Source of the DNA: JBGRQB01 sp041725875
Lineage (GTDB): Bacteria > Bacteroidota > Ignavibacteria > Ignavibacteriales > Melioribacteraceae
NCBI GenBank assembly: GCA_041725875.1
Contig: JBGRQB010000068.1
Location: 1 to 19,858, forward strand
Reading direction: 5' to 3'
Length of the DNA: 19,858 nucleotides
Part shown: positions 17,881 to 19,858 of the stretch, one piece after another
Layout of the letters: every line of letters starts with the position of its first letter
How positions within the stretch are numbered: the stretch's first letter is position 1
Position numbers and translations under genes: made by a program
Notes under the pieces: generated by a model
Database searches by the model: none
What the model was told of the DNA's origin: nothing
The model's input: the letters and a program-made list of their open reading frames with translations, nothing else

Positions 17881-17903
17881 AGGGAAGAAAATTTTTCTTC
17901 CCT
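17881..17903 (-). terminator. Intra-operon hairpin between peptide genes and propeller gene
   Basis: A 10-bp stem AGGGAAGAAA / TTTCTTCCCT with a 3-nt loop lies 6 nt after the second peptide stop codon. Read on the minus strand it is followed by TATTTTAGTTTTG, a U-rich tail. It would act as a partial terminator, leaving a short abundant peptide mRNA and fewer transcripts of the propeller and thioredoxin genes. Confidence 0.7.
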
Positions 17904-17909
17904 AAAATT

Positions 17910-18119
17910 TTACATTACAATAGTTTCACCGCTACATAGTAGAATTACTCCGTCACATTTTACACCATGGTGCATTGAATGACAATATTCTGTTCCATAG
18001 CAAGCAACTCCGCGATCACCACAAGATACCATTACACCACAATAGCCTGGCGGTAATGCGAAAATAATTGATAAAACCATTGTTAGCAATGTTACTAATA
18101 AAAAGATTTTCTTTTTCAT
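17910..18119 (-). CDS. Small secreted Cys-rich peptide B
   Basis: A 69 aa product. Residues 1-21 (MKKKIFLLVTLLTMVLSIIFA) are a signal peptide, and the mature part begins LPPGYC. It has six Cys at 27, 33, 40, 46, 55 and 62, spaced CX5CX6CX5CX8CX6C. GGAGGG lies 4 nt before the ATG, an unusually strong site for this region. It is a paralogue of the next gene upstream: same FALPPG-x-C junction and nearly the same Cys spacing. I recognise no named family. Size, export signal, Cys content and the neighbouring propeller lipoprotein recall the NVEALA-type exported peptides of Bacteroidota, but the NVEALA motif itself is absent. It could be a toxin, bacteriocin-like or signalling peptide. Confidence 0.82.
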   Translation of the reverse strand: MKKKIFLLVTLLTMVLSIIFALPPGYCGVMVSCGDRGVACYGTEYCHSMHHGVKCDGVILLCSGETIVM

Positions 18120-18135
18120 TTTACCCTCCGTTTAG

Positions 18136-18327
18136 TTAAGAACATTTTTTTGTTACTGTACCACAGGTAACATAACCAGGACCCGAACAACAATGATATC
18201 CTCCCGAACAGGATATAGATCCTCCATTGCTGCATTCTGCATAAGCGGTACAAGTACCTGGTGGTAATGCAAATAATAAACAAGTTATAAAACTGCCCAT
18301 TAAAAAAAATAAAAAGATTTTTTTCAT
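18136..18327 (-). CDS. Small secreted Cys-rich peptide A
   Basis: A 63 aa product and the first gene of the operon. The signal peptide MKKIFLFFLMGSFITCLLFA is followed by LPPGTC. The mature part has seven Cys (26, 32, 40, 46, 47, 55, 62) in the pattern CX5CX7CX5CCX7CX6C, matching peptide B except for one extra Cys and a 1-residue shift. It is rich in Gly and Ser and contains a double CC. AGAGG precedes the ATG by 5 nt. Peptide B follows after 16 nt. No family is recognised; the pair looks like a duplicated gene under selection for its Cys framework. Confidence 0.82.
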   Translation of the reverse strand: MKKIFLFFLMGSFITCLLFALPPGTCTAYAECSNGGSISCSGGYHCCSGPGYVTCGTVTKKCS

Positions 18328-18911
18328 TTTTTCCTCTTTAATTTAATTAGAAATTACCCTCCAGTGTTACTGGAAATTAAATATTTTGATTTATCGATTA
18401 TGCCCATTTTATGTTCAGTCTGTGTCCAATCTATTTCAAACAAGAAATAAAAATTAGATTGTCCCATATACATAATTTGTAAAATACATTATTCAATGAA
18501 AAAAATCAAATTACAAATTCAATAAACTCGTTCTCCAGTATCTTTTTCTAAAAAAAGTTTGCCCACGGAGTGAACAATAAAAACAAAACTACCAAGACAA
18601 AAATTTACAAATTTTTCAAGCTGCTGAGAGTGAGTTAATCCTGTATTGAACCTGCAAAATTTTACCCAAAAAGCTACAATCTGGCAGCCGATGACTTTAG
18701 CCATCGTTAATTGCTAAACAACAAACCTCCAATCAAATCTTTCCCCCAAGTTGCATCTGATCTTTATTAATGTATTTTAGTATTTGGATATCCTTCAGAG
18801 CGCTTTAGTAATTAATACCCTCAGATTTAATTCAGGAGCATTCCGGGCGCCACAGACCTGCAAAACAACTTACCATTAAATTTATTAAACTAATTAGATG
18901 AGGGATCTGCT
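18328..18911. other. Intergenic region with repeat-derived DNA
   Basis: This gap separates the divergent peptide operon and the RiPP precursor. The left third (18328-18530) is AT-rich and must carry the peptide operon promoter; a small hairpin TCCAGT-GTT-ACTGGA lies at 18360-18374. The centre holds one copy of the direct repeat (18549-18624) and ends in a palindromic CGATG...CATCG at 18689-18706. The right part (18720-18911) holds no gene and presumably the promoter of the RiPP gene. The 61-codon minus frame over 18519-18704 overlies the repeat and is not credible as a gene. Confidence 0.7.
18549..18624 (+). repeat. Direct repeat, copy 1
   Basis: This stretch contains AAAAAGTTTGCCCACGGAGT and ends in CAAGCTGC. 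It matches 19644-19720 with about a dozen mismatches and one indel, in the same orientation. It is non-coding in any plausible frame. Confidence 0.88.
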
Positions 18912-19169
18912 ATGAAAAAATTCAAATTGAGTTTGGAAGAATTAAAAGTTAACTCTTTTGAAACAGGGAAAAATAATTCCGAAAAAGGAACTGTAAAGGG
19001 ATTGTTACCTGAAACCACACAATGTTCAAAACCAGATCAGGAAAGCTGTGGAGGTGAGTGCGGTGAGACAGAATATGCAACTTGCGGTGCTACTTGCTTC
19101 ATCGGCAGTTGCAATCCTGATGATGATACTTGCGGTATGCAAACCTGTCAATATTCTTGTAACTGTTGA
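18912..19169 (+). CDS. RiPP precursor with pinensin/lanthipeptide-like leader
   Basis: An 85 aa precursor preceded by GAGGG with a 7-nt spacer. There is no signal peptide. The leader MKKFKLSLEELKVNSFET has the K-L-x-L-E-E-L-K-V-x-S-F pattern of Bacteroidota class I lanthipeptide (pinensin-type) precursors, followed by KGTVKG, which resembles the GTV-x-G stretch seen in that group. The core (from about res. 31) has 10 Cys (38, 46, 50, 58, 62, 67, 74, 79, 83, 85) and 11 Ser/Thr; seven Ser/Thr directly precede a Cys (S45, T57, T61, S66, T73, T78, S82). It ends CQYSCNC. Dehydration and thioether formation by LanB/LanC enzymes is the leading idea, but no such enzyme, protease or exporter lies in the window. 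A disulfide-rich peptide or another Cys-based RiPP class is possible. Confidence 0.78.
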   Translation: MKKFKLSLEELKVNSFETGKNNSEKGTVKGLLPETTQCSKPDQESCGGECGETEYATCGATCFIGSCNPDDDTCGMQTCQYSCNC

Positions 19170-19218
19170 AAACAAGAAACAGCACAAGTATATTATCGTC
19201 TATAACTACATTTATAAA

Positions 19219-19241
19219 CCTCTGCCGTTTATCGGCAGAGG
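19219..19241 (+). terminator. Hairpin after RiPP precursor
   Basis: A perfect 9-bp stem CCTCTGCCG / CGGCAGAGG with 5-nt loop TTTAT lies 49 nt after the stop. The downstream tract GAATTTGAAATTTC is only moderately U-rich, so it could be a weak terminator or an mRNA-stabilising hairpin. Confidence 0.7.
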
Positions 19242-19384
19242 GAATTTGAAATTTCTAATCTTAATAAACAATGTGGTCTCTTAAAATAATCTGACCTGTA
19301 ATTCAATGATACTATCAAATAACACATCTGTGTTTGACTCTAAAGTGAGATCTCTCACGGTGTTCAGGGCAACAATTTAAATTA

Positions 19385-19472
19385 TGTCTTTCCGAGCATC
19401 GCCGAGGAAACTCAATATAGCATTGAGTAAAGTATTAAAGTGAGATCCCTCGACTAACGACTCGGGATGACA
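19385..19472. repeat. Imperfect long inverted repeat (intergenic palindromic element)
   Basis: The left arm GTCTTTCCGAGCATCGCCGA (from 19386) pairs imperfectly with the reverse complement of the right arm (GTCATCCCGAGTCGTTAGTC, ending at 19471). A perfect inner 7-bp stem ACTCAAT-ATAGC-ATTGAGT lies at 19410-19428. The GTCATCCCGAG...GAGGGATCTC pattern belongs to a type of short dispersed intergenic repeat that I recall from many bacterial genomes. Confidence 0.75.
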
Positions 19473-19631
19473 AAGTTTGTCGTACGGCATCTTTTTCTGA
19501 GCGTAAAGAAAATTGATGAACGGAGGCGAAAAGAACAAAAACTGTTTGAAGGCGTGCAAAGCACGGCAAGTTGTTTTTGTTCAGCCGGAGAGAGTCCATT
19601 TTCCGTGAAGAAAAAGACAGCCGAAGTTTTT

Positions 19632-19658
19632 GGCAAACTTTTTTAGAAAAAGTTTGCC
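19632..19658. repeat. Perfect 12-bp hairpin
   Basis: GGCAAACTTTTT (19632-19643) and AAAAAGTTTGCC (19647-19658) are perfect inverted repeats with loop TAG. Its right arm is the start of the second direct repeat copy; copy 1 keeps only the loop-proximal part of the left arm. Confidence 0.85.
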
Positions 19659-19720
19659 CACGGAGTGAACAGTAAAGAGCAAAACCACAAGAACAAAAAT
19701 TCACAAATCTTTCAAGCTGC
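19644..19720 (+). repeat. Direct repeat, copy 2
   Basis: Second copy of the 76-77 nt element at 18549-18624, same orientation, about 1.1 kb apart, bracketing the RiPP precursor gene. Confidence 0.88.
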
Positions 19721-19821
19721 AGAAAACAAATCAGTGCTGCACTGAGATTTCTCGGTCGTTTCACTTCCTCGAAAAGACAAGCGCTTTGGTATTGTAAGCA
19801 ATACAACATCTCCAAAACAAA

Positions 19822-19839
19822 CGACGACTAAAGTCGTCG
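19822..19839. repeat. Terminal palindrome CGACGACT-AA-AGTCGTCG
   Basis: A perfect 8-bp inverted repeat with a 2-nt loop. A diverged counterpart (CGATGACTTTAGCCATCG) lies at 18689-18706 after copy 1 of the direct repeat, so the palindrome may be the end of the same composite element. Confidence 0.8.
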
Positions 19840-19858
19840 ACTACCAAATAAATCTAAT

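Larger units (their letters stand above)
19170..19858. other. Non-coding region of intergenic repeats
   Basis: After the RiPP gene and its hairpin, the remaining 0.65 kb contains no credible gene. It is a mosaic: a short imperfect palindrome at 19345-19358, a long imperfect inverted repeat (19385-19472), a GC-richer repeat block with GAACGGAGGCGAAAAGAACA, a 12-bp hairpin (19632-19658), the second direct repeat copy, and a terminal palindrome (19822-19839). Overlapping minus frames of 60-126 codons here are Ser/Arg/Phe-rich by-products of the repeats. Confidence 0.75.

Noticed and set aside
18519..18704. Minus-strand 61-codon frame
   Set aside because: It overlaps direct repeat copy 1 and ends in the palindrome; no signal of coding selection.
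18912..19169. Possibility that the Cys-rich plus-strand peptide belongs to the minus-strand secreted peptide family
   Set aside because: It has no signal peptide, a different Cys spacing and a RiPP-type leader, and is on the opposite strand.
19435..19815. Minus-strand frame of 126 codons and overlapping 60-codon frames
   Set aside because: They lie entirely on the repeat block and palindromes, have Ser/Arg/Phe-rich composition and no convincing ribosome site. Similarity to the frame at 18519-18704 is explained by the shared DNA repeat.

Overview
The window is AT-rich DNA that looks like the end of an assembled contig from a bacterium of the Bacteroidota/Chlorobiota/Ignavibacteriota group. 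I favour an Ignavibacteria-like organism, inferred from gene content: a large barrel-like surface protein, a Ser/Thr kinase with a Ycf48-like sensor, a secreted S9 peptidase, and a pinensin-like RiPP leader. TTG and GTG starts are common (murA, tig, cca, and probably the first gene). Bases 1-18 are not genomic: they match the 3' end of an Illumina adapter, so the first gene is artificially truncated.

Left part (1-8930), all minus strand and probably one or two operons read right to left: Ser/Thr kinase with Ycf48-type propeller, murA (peptidoglycan precursor synthesis), a polytopic membrane zinc metallopeptidase with TPR tail that seems to start at an ATT codon overlapping the murA stop, a CCA-adding/HD enzyme overlapping it by 8 nt, and a large secreted, probably outer-membrane protein running off the contig end. 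The theme is cell envelope and housekeeping.

Middle part (9027-16326), plus strand: a promoter, tRNA-Leu(UAG), trigger factor with an unusual C-terminal tail of four AT-hook-like Lys/Arg repeats, clpP, a strong terminator, a secreted DPP IV-like S9 peptidase, a terminator, and a multi-receiver hybrid sensor kinase whose phosphoacceptor His is Gln and whose N-box Asn is missing, so it is probably a pseudokinase scaffold.

Right part (16343-19858) is accessory. A four-gene minus-strand operon encodes two paralogous small secreted Cys-rich peptides, a lipoprotein beta-propeller (broken by one frameshift at a 5-base homopolymer) and a membrane-anchored thioredoxin-like protein. A hairpin after the peptide genes would favour peptide expression over the downstream genes. 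This layout resembles Bacteroidota loci that pair small Cys-rich exported peptides with 6-bladed propeller lipoproteins. On the plus strand at 18912 lies an orphan RiPP precursor with a pinensin/lanthipeptide-like leader and a core of 10 Cys and 11 Ser/Thr, seven of them directly before a Cys. It lies between two direct copies of a 76-77 nt non-coding repeat and beside several palindromic intergenic repeats. No modification enzyme is visible before the window ends.
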